Made by a program: the position numbers and the translations under genes. Shown in pieces: positions 11,550 through 24,028 of a stretch of 64,000 nucleotides of DNA. The notes beneath the pieces are model-generated. The model saw only the letters and a program-made list of their open reading frames with translations, had not been told where the DNA came from and searched no databases. Source of the stretch: Gigantopelta aegis (lineage: Eukaryota; Mollusca; Gastropoda; Neomphalida; Peltospiridae); NCBI RefSeq assembly GCF_016097555.1, contig NC_054702.1, positions 86,570,525 through 86,634,524 of the forward strand, read 5' to 3'. Every line of letters begins with the position of its first letter. Positions within the stretch are counted from its first letter, which is position 1.

Positions 11550-12531
11550 ATAGAAAACTTATAAAACCATATCAGTTTTAATACAAACTATATTCTAATT
11601 AATTCTAGGTTTTATCTATTTATTTTTATGAATAATTTACTGTCATACTTTTTATTTAATCAAGAAGTGTGGTCTGCTTTGATGTCCTTATAAACTTGAT
11701 GTTTTACTATGTACAATTTTAGAATATTATGCATAAAGCTTCATGTAAATGAGGTATTTGTTTACAGCATTTGTGTTATCTATTGCTAAACTTTGTTTGG
11801 GATTTTTTTTTTCGTTAATAGCTGATTAATTTGCTTCTCTGAAATTGCTTTTATTATTGCAGCTATTAATAACCCATTGACTGTTGTAAAATGAATGACA
11901 TTTTAACAAGTTAATTGTGCACAGTCTAAAAGATGAACTACTTCTATTAAAAGAGTTATTTTGTCCAGTGAGAATCATTATTACAACTGCTTCAAGATTA
12001 TTTTAGCCAATGACAACCTCTATTACAGTGGCTCTAACTATGGATTTTTTGCTAACCAATAAAATGATGTCCAACATAACAATTTGTGTCAATAAATTAT
12101 ATTTATAATCCTGATATGTTGGTGTAGATAAAGTTATTTTCTGTTGTTCAGATTTGAATTAAATAATCTTTTTGAATACCCATTGATCAGTTCATTTATT
12201 AATAATTTTATTTTCGTGAATTAAAAAAATGTATATTGTCACATCCTACAGCAAAGCAATCATTTGTTCAACATTGTCTCAATTTTGTTCACTGTTGCCA
12301 AGTAGAAACAATTATGTCCATATTTTACTGTACATGTATATGATACGTGTCATTTTGTGCAATGAAATATTAAAATTGAAAAAAATGCATTGTGGTTGTT
12401 CGTTTTGTTGATATCTGTAATATATACATTTATATGTGCAGTTAAGACTTGCATAGCTATTGGACTTGGCATTTCCAATGTCGGCTGGTGAGAATTCCAT
12501 GTAATATGTATATGTATTTAGTCTTATTCAG
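11550..12531. other. AT-rich gene-free stretch
   Basis: No gene or recognised repeat seen. Confidence 0.4.
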
Positions 12532-12577
12532 CTTACCGTACTAGCACAACAACAATGCTATACGACCCTGAGTTATA
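12532..12577 (+). repeat. Left inverted terminal repeat of the DIRS element
   Basis: AACAATGCTATACGAC at 12551-12566, then CCTGAGTTATA. It is complementary to 17004-17043 at the other end, where a short spacer separates the two blocks. Confidence 0.85.
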
Positions 12578-15500
12578 ACCTCCACTGCAGAATTATCTCC
12601 CCTTGCCGGATGTATAACCTACACCCGCGCATGGGTAGACCGTATATCCTCATTTTTTGATTCTGCAGTCCTCCATTGCAGTCGTGTTCGAGTTCTGTAG
12701 TAAAAATTTTGTCAAATTGTCAATTTTTTTATTAATTTGTAATTTTGTTTTAATCTGTCATATGAGGTCTTTTGGGTAATTTACACAGGGGGTTAATGTC
12801 TGACACGGCTTCCTCGGGCTCCAACCGGTTGGTTGTGTGTGCCGAGGGGGGTTGTCTTAAACGACTGCCCCATTTTGATGAGCATTTGTTATGTCGTTCT
12901 TGTTGTTTTGAACGCCAGTGTCATATTTGTGTAAATTGGTCCCCCTCCACGTGGGGGAAGGCTAAGAAGCTGTCAAAAGACGCCGAGCGGAAGAGGATGA
13001 TTAGACGTGAACGGGACGGGCGGAGCACAGTGGCAACCTCCGGGGTCGTGCTCCATACCGATTTGCCGGCGGTCGGCAAGTCGGTGTCCAGTTCAAAGAG
13101 CCCGCGGACAAGTAGTAGGCGCAAGGGCGCCTCCTCGTCTGTTCGCCATCCTCATGGTGATACCAGTAAACCCGAAGCGCCGCTTGGCGCGGAGGGGGCG
13201 CTGTTGCTCCCTGTTTCGGCTGAAGCAGGGAAGGTTTCTTCCAGGTCGGGCTCCGTTCGACCTGGGGATTTGCTTTTGCCTCCGTCGGTGGAGGCGGCGC
13301 CGGTTACGGTTGTAACGGGGGCGTCAGTCGGAGGGAGTGCAGTCGTGGATGGAACGACTGTCTTTCAGTTCCGACTCCCATCTTGCTGATGGGGGCAGGG
13401 TTATCGGTCCTTCTGTGGAGGGGTCGATTAGCTCTAGAATGAAGTCCGCTTTGCGGCGCCGTTTGGCTCACCAGATTTCTGGTGCAGGGTTGGTCGTGGC
13501 GTCCGAGGGCGCCGTTTCGGCCAACGCGTCTTTCGGCGCTACTTCGGTGATCTGCCACTTGGCGACATCGCGAAGTCTTACAACGTTGTCTCGGTCACGG
13601 AGCCGGGTGGCGTTGTTTCGGGTGCGAAGTCAGTGGGCGTCCCTTCTGTTGTTGGGGCGCCTGTACAGCGTCATCAACTTTTAGATCGTTCGCATGTGGC
13701 TACGTCAGCTGGGTTGGCTAATCCACACGTGGTACGTTGGGTTCAGAATTCGGCGCAGGATTCGTACGTGTACGAATTTCCTGACGGTCCGGTTCAACCG
13801 ACACCACCAGTCCCTTTGTCTGTTTCGGCAGGGATCAGGGAAACTGCAGCTTTCTTGGGTGCGCCTGTGTCTACACCGATGGTCAATCCGGACCTGTCAG
13901 ATCGGGGTAGAGGTTCCAGGCGTTATCCCTCGACTGCGTGGGCGGAACCTTTCGTTCAGGGTCCGATGGTTTCGGGTCGCCCTCAGGGGCGGACTCGGGG
14001 GGACTATGTTTCTCTTTTTGAGAATTTCATGGCCTGGCTAGGGGAATCGCCTCCACCAGTCCCTCCACCGCCGGGGTTTCCAGCGAGACCGGGGTTGGAC
14101 CAGTTTGCAGATTCGGCCGGTCCGCATCGTCCTGCCCATGCAGGAAGACGATTTTCCCTCCGAATCAGTGTGTGGTTCGGGGGAAGGTTCGGTGCTTGAC
14201 GAGATTCCCAATTTGGCCGATGGTACGCCAGACGGCGATTATGATTACCAGGCGGTTCTTGGTTTTGTACGGGAACAGGTCCGACTGGTGTGCGCGGATG
14301 CAATTCCGTCGGAGGAGGCTGTTCAGTCTTACAAGGGTGTTTCGTTTGGAAACCGGCCTTTAGCGACGGACGCTCCGCGGCAGGATTTCGGCTTGCCGTT
14401 AGCGCACGAGGCGCATGAATCTCTTGCGGAGATTGATGCTTTGATTGCGGGTAGCGATCGTATTTTGGAGGCGGTGGTGAAAGAGTTTCCGGCAGCGTTA
14501 GCTACCGGGAAACTGTTGTCTGCGGCGAAGGTTTTGTCCACGGCGAAGGTTTTGTCCACGTCTTCTTATAAGACATTGGGAGCTTCCTTCCTTTCACATC
14601 CAGCGGTCGTTTCCGCTAGGGTGAAGGCAGACTGCTACCCATCTCCTAATGTCAGTGTGCCACACACGGATTTCAATAACCATTTAGGTACGTTCCTATT
14701 TGGGTTAGATAAAGCAGTCACGGGTCTTCCGCCGATGGCTAAGGGTTGTTTGTTGGCGGCTTCTAAAGCCTCTCATCACGTCGCTCAGCTTGCTGGGCGT
14801 GTTTTTGCCAACAGTCTACTTCTGCGTCGGGATCACTACCTGGCGGGACTGAGAGCGACGGGTGTGGTTAAAACCTACTTTCGTAGTCGCCCAGTAAGGG
14901 AAAACTTACTTTTTGGGACCAATTTTGAAGCGGCAAAATTCGTCCCTGCTGCTCCGTCCCGAACTGCTCGTAAGCACCAGGCGGCGTCTACTTTTAAGCC
15001 TCCACCTGTTAAGAAATCGACTTTTCTTGACAGTTATCAGATCCCTGTGGTGTCTGATTCGGGCGTGCAGTCTGGTAATGCCTGTGGTTCATCGAAACAG
15101 GGACGTTTTCGGGGGAAGCCGGCACGTTTTCGTGGTTGCGCTCGGGGCAAGGCGCTCAAGGGTGGGAAGCGGCCGGGATGAGGGTGCGTGGACAATCGAC
15201 ATCTGCTTACGGAGGTTCCGTTAGCAGATCTTCCTGTGTGTGTGTGGGGGGGGGGGGGGGGGGGGGCAGATTGCGCCATTTTGTTCAAAGTTGGTGCAAA
15301 CTGCCAGATCTGGACCCATGGGTTTTGTCGGTTGTCCGCAACGGATACAGAATTCCGTTTTCTTCACCCCCTCCACTGATGTCCTCCCCCCGGTTACCTG
15401 CAGTACCGCCTGTCGACAAACGAGTACTGGTGGAGAAGATGGTTGTCGAGTTTCTCGACAAGAAAGCCATCCAGGAGGTGGATTTGGGCACTCCGGGATT

Positions 15501-16999
15501 TTATTCCCATCTGTTCTTCGCCCAGAAGAAGAATGGCGAGTGGCGACCAATTCTAAACCTGAAGCCGCTGAATTATTTCGTCGTTATTCCATCTATGAAG
15601 ATGGAGACGGTTCAGTCTGCTCGCGCTTTGCTTCAGGTGGGGGAATGGGCGGCGTCCATCGATTTGAAGGACGCTTACCTGCATGTTCAAATCCATCGGG
15701 ATTTTTGAAAGTACTTGCGATTCCTCTACGACGGCATAGCTTACGAGTTTCAAGTTCTGCCGTTCGGATTGGCCACAAGCCCTCACGTCTTTACTCGGGT
15801 AGTAAAGGCAGTGGTGGGGCGTGTACATCTGTTGGGTATACTGATGCACAATTACCTGGACGATTGGTTAATTCCGGCGGCGTCACAAACGGCATGTCTC
15901 GTGGGCGTGGAGTTTGTGATTGACATGATTCTCCGATTGGGGTTTATTCCCAATTGGGTCAAGTCGGAATTAGTGCCAACGCAGGTTTTCACTTATCTCG
16001 GGGTGGTTTTCAACCTTGTGGAGGCGTCCGTTCTTCCGACGGATTCGCGAGTTCACAATTTCAGGACGTTGGCGCAGCGTCTTCTGGTGGAGCAAAGTGC
16101 GTCGGTGCGCACGCTCCATGTGTTGATAGGCCATCTCGAATCGCTGGCGGCGCTGAATGTGCGGTTCAGACGGTTCAAGAGACCGCTTCAATGGCATTTG
16201 TCCCGAGTGTGGGATGGTCTCAGCTGGGATTTGGTGATACCATTGGGGCCTTGGTTCATTCTTCCGATCCAAGAGTGTCTAGTGGACAAGTGTATGTCCC
16301 AGGCCGTTCCTTTACACCCACTTTCTCCAGAGTTGGTCCTGTTTACCGATGCTTCCCTCGAGGGGTTCGGTGCACACCTTTCGGATCAACATCTGTCAGG
16401 GGTGTTTGAGATGGAAGCAGTGCGTCGCGCTTGTCTCCATTTCAGGACTGTTATTCGACATCGTCGAATTTTGTTGAGGTCGGACAACACGTCGGTTGTT
16501 GCGTACCTCAATCGGTGGGGAGGCACCAAATCCCTGTCATTGAGTCATGCGGTTTTGGAGATTCTGGAATGGTGCGACGATTGGGGAGTGGTGTTATCGG
16601 CCAAACACATTCCTTCGTCCGTGAACGTCTTGGCGGACGCTTTGAGTCGTCGTTCCCCGGTTCAGACGGAGTGGATGTTGCACCGGACGGTGGCTTATCG
16701 AGTTCTTCAGTTGTGGGGGAGTCCTCAACTCGATATGTTTGCCACTCGCCTGAACAGTCAGTTGCCAGTGTTTGTATCGCCGATACTAGACCCACTGGCA
16801 CTGGAGTACGATGCGTTGAGCATGGACTGGACGGGACTGGATGGGACTGGATGGGACTGGGGTGGATGGTTGACTATCTGGAGCAGTCGAGTGTCTTTTA
16901 CCATTTATTGGTGTGCGGGTATCCTCACCTTGTTAACTTGGTTTACTTTTAATTGGGGTTGTTGTTCTTCAGTTTCTTAATTCTATACCTCGTGGATGG

Positions 17000-17075
17000 T
17001 TGCTATAACTCAGGGACGAACACTACTGTCGTATAGCATTGTTTTTTACCTCCTCCCTGTCTAGTACTAGGTAAG
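17000..17075 (+). repeat. Right inverted terminal repeat of the DIRS element
   Basis: GTCGTATAGCATTGTT at 17028-17043 and CTAGTACTAGGTAAG at 17061-17075 mirror the left end. Confidence 0.85.
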
Positions 17076-17224
17076 TATGAATAATAATGAAAATAGTAAG
17101 AAAGAAACACAAACAAGCAAAGAAAGCTGACGGTGGGTGGAGTGAAAAAAAGGGATAGAACATTAATATAATGTGTATTAAATGTTTCAAAATAAACATT
17201 TTCAATTACTGACATAACAAAATG

Positions 17225-17325
17225 AGATGTTCATCTCAAGATACCATTCCGTATAGCAAACTTCCTTCTTCCGTACGAAATGCAATATACTGTACGGAAT
17301 GGTTCCTTCGCTTGTGAAGATGAAA
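17225..17325. mobile_element. Diverged foldback element, related to 62069-62159
   Basis: The right arm GGAATGGTTCCTTCGCTTGT ends in GAAGATG and matches the right arm at 62.1 kb. The left arm is decayed but still has CATCTCAAGATACCATTCCG. The same sequence is present in the duplicate near 19743-19843. Confidence 0.6.
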
Positions 17326-17651
17326 TATACCAGACTCATCTGCCAGTTATGCATGTTTTTGTTACGACATAAAAGTGTTTTTGTTTTTGTTTTTATTTCA
17401 ATCGTAGAAAATCACACGGAATCAGTATTTTCTTAGTGAACTGTAAAATAATGTGTTTTCGTATTGCCTCAAAAGACCTTCGCAATTGACAAAGACTGAT
17501 GCGATACTTGCTTCATATTACGACAGAAGCACAACTATAGGCGTACGAGCTCCCATTTTTGTTGGGGGGTGGGGGTGCAGGGAGGGAGCAGGCCCAATTT
17601 TACCAGAATTAAACGAAAATGCTCAAATCAGGATAACATTTATTTATATTA

Positions 17652-18072
17652 ACGGGGCGGGATGTAGCTCAGTGATACAGCGCTTGCCTGGTGCGCGATC
17701 GATCTAAGATCGAATCCCATTGAGCTATTTCTGCTAATCGAAAAGAGGTAACCGGACATAACCCCACTGGATAAAAACCTAATCGGACAAAATCCCACTG
17801 GACAGAACCCCACTCATTCGACAGTCCATTTGGACAAACCTCACTTCACTCATATTAAACAATAATCTTCTTTCTTTTTTTATTCATTTAACACAACTAT
17901 AACAATACAACCGTCTCCAGTTCCATCGCACACTGAGAAAGTGCATATAAAAGATCCCTTGCTGCATTAGGAAAAATGTAGCGGGTTTCCTCTGACCAAA
18001 TGTTTGACAGCCATTAGCCGGTGATTAATTAATCAATATGCTCCAGTGGTGTTGTTAAACAAAACAAACAAA
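17652..18072 (+). mobile_element. SINE family A with complete tRNA-like head and an internal insertion
   Basis: The head GGGATGTAGCTCAGTGATAC has an A-box, followed by a B-box-like GATCGAATCCC near 17711. About 180 bp of other sequence (roughly 17749-17930, with short repeats of the type GGACAAAATCCCACTGGACA) separates the head from the usual core and tail (17932-18072). Repeated at about 20185-20607 in the duplicate block. Confidence 0.7.
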
Positions 18073-18527
18073 CTTATTCATATTAGCATTGCTCCTAAGG
18101 TTGCAAACGAATCACTAAGCATTTTTACGTGGATTAAACTAATATTATGGGTAAAATGGTGGAAATGCATTGTGAAAAGGTGTCATGCGAGCTCATACGT
18201 CCTTTTTGCCCAAGTTTAAACATTTGCTCCCACACTGGGGGCAGATGCCAATTGTTCTTCCCTTCCTGTCTCGTACGCTTATGAGCACTAAACAGACATG
18301 GTGGCTTGGAAGAGAAAACCTAGTACTAATGTCAATTTGTTTCTTTATTTTTCAGGACCGTACATAACCTAGAAAAAAATGGTGTGCAATTATTATTTTA
18401 AAAAAGGAACATTGATACATAGAATGTAATTCTTCAGGCTTGACTTTCAAACTAAAAAGGGTATTTTTAATGTTTTGGAGGTGGGGGAGATGTCTGTATT
18501 TATTTAAGTCTTAATCACGCTGCTATG

Positions 18528-18641
18528 TCCTGTCCTGGACGGAGGAGCCGGCCAAGGCCGGCACCTGTGCACAGGACAGGCGTGCGCTACAACAGCTTGC
18601 TCTGAACGTACACGTTAAACCCTCTGATCCTACCTGACCTG
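18528..18641 (+). mobile_element. Hairpin-headed short element E, copy 2
   Basis: 114 bp between perfect 11-bp direct repeats ACGCTGCTATG (18517-18527 and 18642-18652). The head has nested inverted repeats: outer CCTGTCCTG with CAGGACAGG, inner GCCGGCC with GGCCGGC. Same body as copy 1. Confidence 0.85.
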
Positions 18642-19042
18642 ACGCTGCTATGGATACACACATCAGCTGTAAGTACGGGTTAATGGTCACTTGTATTGTA
18701 ATGACAGATCAGGTGGCAAAACCACAATACAAGAAAGGTGATTTTACTTTATTTATATTTACACAGACCATATACTCTACTCTAATAACCAAATACTGGG
18801 GTAGTTACAGAACACCTGAATTGGTTTTGTTACAGGCTTTCAATTTAATTTATAGGTCATGGTTATGGAAAAAGAAAATGTCCACGCATCTCGTTGTAAT
18901 AATTCCTGGTTCAGCTTTAAATAACTAGTAGTGTGTGGAATAATTCTTTGTCAAACTTTAGTCAAATATGTGTATTCAGCGGGTCAAAAAAAGTCAGATA
19001 AATACAATTTCTGATTGCAAACGTAGAGCAATCTTCATTTCC

Positions 19043-19242
19043 NNNNNNNNNNNNNNNNNNNNNNNNNNNNNNNNNNNNNNNNNNNNNNNNNNNNNNNNNN
19101 NNNNNNNNNNNNNNNNNNNNNNNNNNNNNNNNNNNNNNNNNNNNNNNNNNNNNNNNNNNNNNNNNNNNNNNNNNNNNNNNNNNNNNNNNNNNNNNNNNNN
19201 NNNNNNNNNNNNNNNNNNNNNNNNNNNNNNNNNNNNNNNNNN
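19043..19242. other. Assembly gap, 200 N
   Basis: Exactly 200 N, the usual placeholder for a gap of unknown size. Confidence 1.
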
Positions 19243-19741
19243 CGGAACAGTCGGGTTCGTACCTCAATCGGGGAGCACCAAATCCCTGTCATTGAGTCAT
19301 GCAGTTTTGCGAGCTTCTGGAATGGTGCGACGATTGGGAGTGGTGTTTTCGGCCAAACACATTCTTCGAATCCGTGCGTCTTGGGATTTGAGTCGTCGTC
19401 CACGTCGCGGTTGTTGCTCCCGACGTGGGGAGGTTCTCCAATGCCCTGTCAATGAGTTCACTCGGCTGAACTGAGATCTGCAATGTTGCGACATGGGTGG
19501 GCGTTATCGGCCAAACACATGCCTGTACGTCCGTGAACGTCTTGGCGGACGGCTTTGGGGGAGCGTGGGGTGTTCCATTGCAGACGAGTGTTTTGTTTGC
19601 ATCGGTGGCGGGTCCTATCTGAGTTCTTGCATTTTATGGGGGAGTCTCATCAACTTTGAATTTTTCCGCTACTGCGGTTGTACGTCAGTTGCCATTGATT
19701 ATCGCCGATATAGTACCCACTGCTTCTTACGTCCTCCGATT
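19243..19741 (+). mobile_element. DIRS fragment (RNase H part) next to the gap
   Basis: Resembles the RNase H region of the element at 12532-17075, in a poorer form with part of the sequence repeated within the fragment. It joins directly to the second copy of the flank at 19742. It is either an old broken fragment or a low-quality contig end derived from the same element; the context favours the second. It counts as broken. Confidence 0.75.
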
Positions 19742-20184
19742 GTGAGATGTTCATCTCAAGATACCATTCAGTATAGCAAACTTCCTTCTTCCGTACGAAA
19801 TGCAATATACTGTACGGAATGGTTCCTTCGCTTGTGAAGATGAAATATACCAGACTCATCTGCCAGTTATGCATGTTGTTTGTTACGACATAAAAGTGTT
19901 TTTGTTTTTTTGTTTTTATTTCAATCGTAGAAAATCACACGGAATCAGTATTTTCTAGGTGAACTGTAAAATAATGTGTTTTTCGTATTGCCTCAAAAGA
20001 CACCTTCGCAATTGACAAAGACTGATGCGATAATTGCTTCATATTACGACCAGAAGCCAACTATAGGCGTACGAGCTCCCATTTTTGTTGGGGGGTGGGG
20101 GGTGGAGGGAGGGGGCAGGCCCAATTTACCAGAATTAAACGAAAATGCTCAAATCAGGATAACATTTATTTATATTGAACGGGG

Positions 20185-20607
20185 CGGGATGTAGCTCAGT
20201 GATACAGCGCTTGCCTGGTGCGCGATCGATCTAAGATCGAATCCCATTGAGCTATTTCTGCTAATCGAAAAGAGGGTAACCGGACATAACCCCACTGGAT
20301 AAAAAAACCTAATCGGACAAAATCCCACTGGACAGACCCCCACTCATTCGACAGTCCATTTGGACAAACCTCACTTCACTCATATTAAACAATAATCTTC
20401 TTTTTTTTTTTATTCATTTAACACAACTATAACAATACAACCGTCTCCAGTTCCATCGCACACTGAGAAAGTGCATATAAAAGATCCCTTGCATGCATTA
20501 GGAAAAATGTAGCGGGTTTCCTTGACCAAATGTTTGACAGCCATTAGCCGGTGATTAATTAATCAATGTGCTCCAGTGGTGTTGTTAAACAAAACAAAAC
20601 AAACTTA
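20185..20607 (+). mobile_element. SINE family A, duplicate of 17652-18072
   Basis: Same head, same internal insertion and same tail as the first copy, so it was copied with the block and is not an independent insertion. Confidence 0.7.
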
Positions 20608-21063
20608 TCATATTAGCATTGTGCTCTAAGGTTGCAAACGAATCACTAAGCATTTTTACGTGGATTAAACTAATATTATGGGTAAAATGGTGGAAATGCA
20701 TTGTGAAAAGGTTTGTCATGCGAGCTCATACGTCCTTTTTGCCCAAGTTTAAACATTTGCTCCCACACTGGGGGCAGATGCCAATTGTTCTTCCCTTCCT
20801 GTCTCGTACGCTTATGAGCACTAAACAGACATGGTGGCTTGGGAAGAGAAAACCTAGTACTAATGTCAATTTGTTTCTTTATTTTTCAGGACCGTACATA
20901 ACCTAGAAAAAAAAATGGTGTGCAATTATTATTTTAAAAAAGGAACATTGATACATAGCATGTTAAATTCTTCAGGCTGACTTTCAAACTAAAAGGGTAT
21001 TTTTAATGTTTTGGAGGTGGGGGAGATGTCTGTATTTATTTAAGTCTTAATCACGCTGCTATG

Positions 21064-21177
21064 TCCTGTCCTGGACGGAGGAGCCGGCCAAGGCCGGCAC
21101 CTGTGCACAGGACAAGCGTGCGCTACCACAGCTTGCTCTGAACGTACACGTTAAACCCTCTGATCCTACCTGACCTG
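21064..21177 (+). mobile_element. Hairpin-headed short element E, duplicate of 18528-18641
   Basis: Carries the same 11-bp flanking repeats (21053-21063 and 21178-21188). Confidence 0.85.
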
Positions 21178-21574
21178 ACGCTGCTATGGATACACACATC
21201 AGCTGTAAGTACGGGTTAATGGTCACTTGTATTGTAATGACAGATCAGGTGGCAAAACCACAATACAAGAAAGGTGATTTTACTTTATTTATATTTACAT
21301 AGACCATATACTCTACTCTAATAACCAAATACTGGGGTAGTTACAGAACACCTGAATTGGTTTTGTTACAGGCTTTCAATTTAATTTATAGGTCATGGTT
21401 ATGGAAAAAGAAAATGTCCACGCATCTCGTTGTAATAATTCCTGGTTCAGCTTTAAATAACTAGTAGTGTGGAATAATTCTTTGTCAAACTTTAGTCAAA
21501 TATGTGTATTCAGCGGGTCAAAAAGTCAGATAAATACAATTTCTGATTGCAAACGTAGAGCAATCTTCATTTCC

Positions 21575-22620
21575 GTTGCAGAGAGAAATTTACGCTTATT
21601 GCATAGCAAATTTACTGGACGATTATCGCTGTAATGAGCTTTTGAATGTCAAATGACGAGACATTTTTAAAAGGAAAAATCCGATTCACTTAAAATTGCA
21701 GGATGCAAGCAGTAACCCGTACAGCGTATTGTCTGGACGGTGATGCGGTAATAACCGGTTAAATCTCAGACGCCTACATCGCAATGGTTTTGAAACTTTA
21801 CGCCAAACCGGGTGAAAATAACCAGTAATAAAATTAAGGGGATAACGAGCAATCGATTTGCCTGTCAGAGTAATGAAGCCGTTATTAGTTGGTTATACAA
21901 TGTGCTTGAGCAAAACAAATGGGACACGAAATAGTATCCCATTGTCTGGCGAGACCGTCTTCAAAAGAACAGCGGCACGCGGCAGTCTTCCGTGTCATTT
22001 AACTGCAGAAACTTGGCGCCAGTAGCTAATGGCGTAAAGTGGGCGCGCGTGTCTGGGTGCAGAAAAATAATATATTTCTATGGAAAACTGTTAAATCAAG
22101 TTTAAACTCTACCACAGATGCTATTGTGACATCGCGACACCAATAATTTATGCGCCAATAAACGGATATCGTAAACAAAGCAACTACAGCGAAAAAAAAC
22201 ACAATGCGGATATTAAAGGAAATAATTTCTTGAAATATACACCGTGTATCATTCACCCGTGACGTATAAGTTAACACAATCCGACAACATTATAATGTCT
22301 CGACTGAATTTAATACATGATAGCTGTCTGCAGTTCGTGATTACATACATGGTGAAATGTATACGTTGTCGTGATATAACAAAGTATTTAATCTGTCTCG
22401 CCATCTACGTCAGTGTATCAAACTGATATTATGCCGGTATTATTATTATGTCAGTGGAGAGGTATTCAACATTACCCACTGATTAGTTAGACGGGTAACT
22501 CACGAAAAGTAGTTTAGTTATACTTGGATGCACTCCCTTCTCCATTGCAAAAGTATGTCCACGAATTTAAAGAGTGGATATCGAAAGTACGTTTTAAGAT
22601 CATGCTGTTTGATAGTTCAT
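21575..22620. other. Gene-free stretch, apparently single copy in the window
   Basis: Less AT-rich than the neighbours, with a GC-richer patch around 21960-22060. No coding exon, RNA or known repeat recognised. Confidence 0.4.
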
Positions 22621-22625
22621 CGCAA

Positions 22626-22688
22626 GAGAGAGAGAGACAGAGAGAGAGAGAGAGACAGAGAGAGAGAGAGACAGAGAGAGACAGACAG
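22626..22688. repeat. (GA)n microsatellite with CAGA interruptions
   Basis: GA dinucleotides with periodic ACAG breaks; abuts the tail side of SINE D at 22696. Confidence 0.93.
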
Positions 22689-22695
22689 AGTAAAA

Positions 22696-23091
22696 AGTTT
22701 GTTTGTTTTATTTAACGACGCCACTAGAGCACATTGATTTTTTATCTTATCATCGGCTACTGGACGTCAAACATATGGTCATTCTGACACTGTTTTTTGA
22801 GAGGAAACCCGCTGTCGCCACATAGGCTACTCTTTTACGACAAGCAGCAAGGGATCTTTTATTTGCGCTTCCCACAGGCAGGATAGCACAAACCATGGCC
22901 TTTGTTGAACCAGTTATGGATCACTGGTCGGTGCAAGTGGTTTACACCTACCCATTGAGCCTTGCGGAGCACTCACTCAGGGTTTGGAGTCGGTATCTAA
23001 GATTAAAAATCCCATGCCTCGACTGGGATCCAAACCCAGTACCTACCAGCCTGTAGACCGATGGCCTAACCACGGCACCACCGAGGCCGGT
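22696..23091 (-). mobile_element. SINE family D, full-length copy
   Basis: About 395 bp. The tail AACGACGCCACTAGAGC is on the left. The tRNA-like head is on the right; reversed, it reads GGCCTCGGTGGTGCCGTGG, then a B-box-like GGTTTGGATCC. The core includes AAGGGATCTTTTATTTGCGC and is related to family A, while the head is related to family C. Family D therefore looks like a C-type head on an A-type tail. Confidence 0.85.

Positions 23092-23098
<7 letters not shown>

Positions 23099-23151
<53 letters not shown>
23099..23151. repeat. (GA)n microsatellite
   Basis: Pure GA run directly next to a SINE core. Confidence 0.96.
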
Positions 23152-23153
<2 letters not shown>

Positions 23154-23320
23154 GCGTTTTTCGATTAAAAGCAAGGGATCGTTTGGTTTTATGTATACCA
23201 TCCCACAGATAGGATATATAAAACAAACCACGGCCTTTGTTACATCAGTTGAGGAGAACTGGCTAGAAGGAGAAATAACCCATGTGCCATGATGATCGAT
23301 TCTAAACATGTTCGTCCCCT
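23152..23320 (-). mobile_element. SINE fragment, inverted partner of 27580-27740
   Basis: From CTGCGTTTTTCGATTAAAAG to a GATCGATTCTAA-type segment. It is the near-exact reverse complement of 27580-27740. Both copies have the same side next to a GA/CT microsatellite. Confidence 0.75.
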
Positions 23321-24028
23321 CTCCCTCCTGCAATGTTAGAGTGAAGTCAGATAATGGATCAATAGACAGTGCAAAGGCTTAGTAGCTAGATAACAGGTCA
23401 TGCAGTTTCCACATCAGGTATTTTATACCAAGCGTTCTTTTAGTGTAAAAACACTTGGTTCATCAACTCACCCATCTTATTTGCCCATTCTGCGTGTCCT
23501 CATATTCCGCCGCCAGTATGTAACCCAGCAATCTATCGTACTTCAGTGATACCCTTTGAACAAATCATATAGAACAAAATTACTTATGATGGGGACCCTC
23601 AAATTTAACTAATATTTTATTAGATGAAGATGTTACTATGGAGTTTTAATTACCATCTAACGAAAACCTTTAGAGCATTTTTACCTTTTCATCAACATGA
23701 AAAACTAATAATATAGTTTTATATATATATGACAACACAATATCCAAAGTTCTCAGTCAGCGACTCTTGTCATGTGCGCCAAGAGCCACAAGACCACCTC
23801 TGTTTTGACAGTTCATGTGTATTAAATATCTCTCTCTAATTTGTTTACATAGTTATTAAATCGGCAGCAGAGCCTTTCCAAGCATCACCCAAAGGTTAAC
23901 AAACTTCGTGATAAGTATAGTTAATACATTGTTGACGTGGTCTGAACGTGAAGAGTAGTGATGAATTACCGGCCATGTTTCACGGGGTATGCAGACCAGA
24001 CATCCTGGCTTGCACGTAAGACCGTAAG

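Larger units (their letters stand above)
12532..17075 (+). mobile_element. DIRS-type tyrosine-recombinase-class retroelement, broken copy
   Basis: About 4.5 kb. It is bounded by inverted terminal repeats: CTTACCGTACTAG and AACAATGCTATACGAC near 12532-12577, mirrored near 17000-17075. Parts in order: a gag-like region with a Cys-rich N-terminal segment (about 12.8-15.2 kb), a reverse transcriptase (about 15.3-16.1 kb) with the YLDD active-site motif in the DIRS-typical context YLDDWL, and an RNase H (about 16.3-16.7 kb) with TDAS and LADALSRR motifs. The family normally also encodes a tyrosine recombinase, and I do not recognise one here. Overlapping frames are normal in this family, but this copy looks broken, with about half a dozen breaks. 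Its base composition (more GC, many CpG) differs sharply from the flanks. Terminal repeats and coding blocks are still clear, so it is fairly young. Confidence 0.88.
17222..19042. repeat. 1.8-kb duplicated block, copy 1
   Basis: Nearly identical to 19742-21574, beginning at GAGATGTTCATCTCAAG. It runs into the 200-N gap at 19043, exactly at a point where copy 2 continues. Differences are mostly single-base indels in homopolymers. It contains a foldback relic (17225-17325), a SINE A (17652-18072) and element E (18528-18641). The most economical reading is two haplotypes or contig ends joined end to end. Confidence 0.9.
19742..21574. repeat. 1.8-kb duplicated block, copy 2
   Basis: Second copy of 17222-19042, including its foldback, SINE A and element E. 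The sequence continues without a break into 21575, so this is probably the true junction with the right flank. Confidence 0.9.

Noticed and set aside
12921-15550. Numerous overlapping frames on both strands in the GC-rich element
   Set aside because: They are shadow frames of the DIRS element caused by its high GC content.
17652-17720. A true tRNA gene from the A-box and B-box match
   Set aside because: The cloverleaf does not close and the sequence continues into a SINE core, so it is a SINE head.
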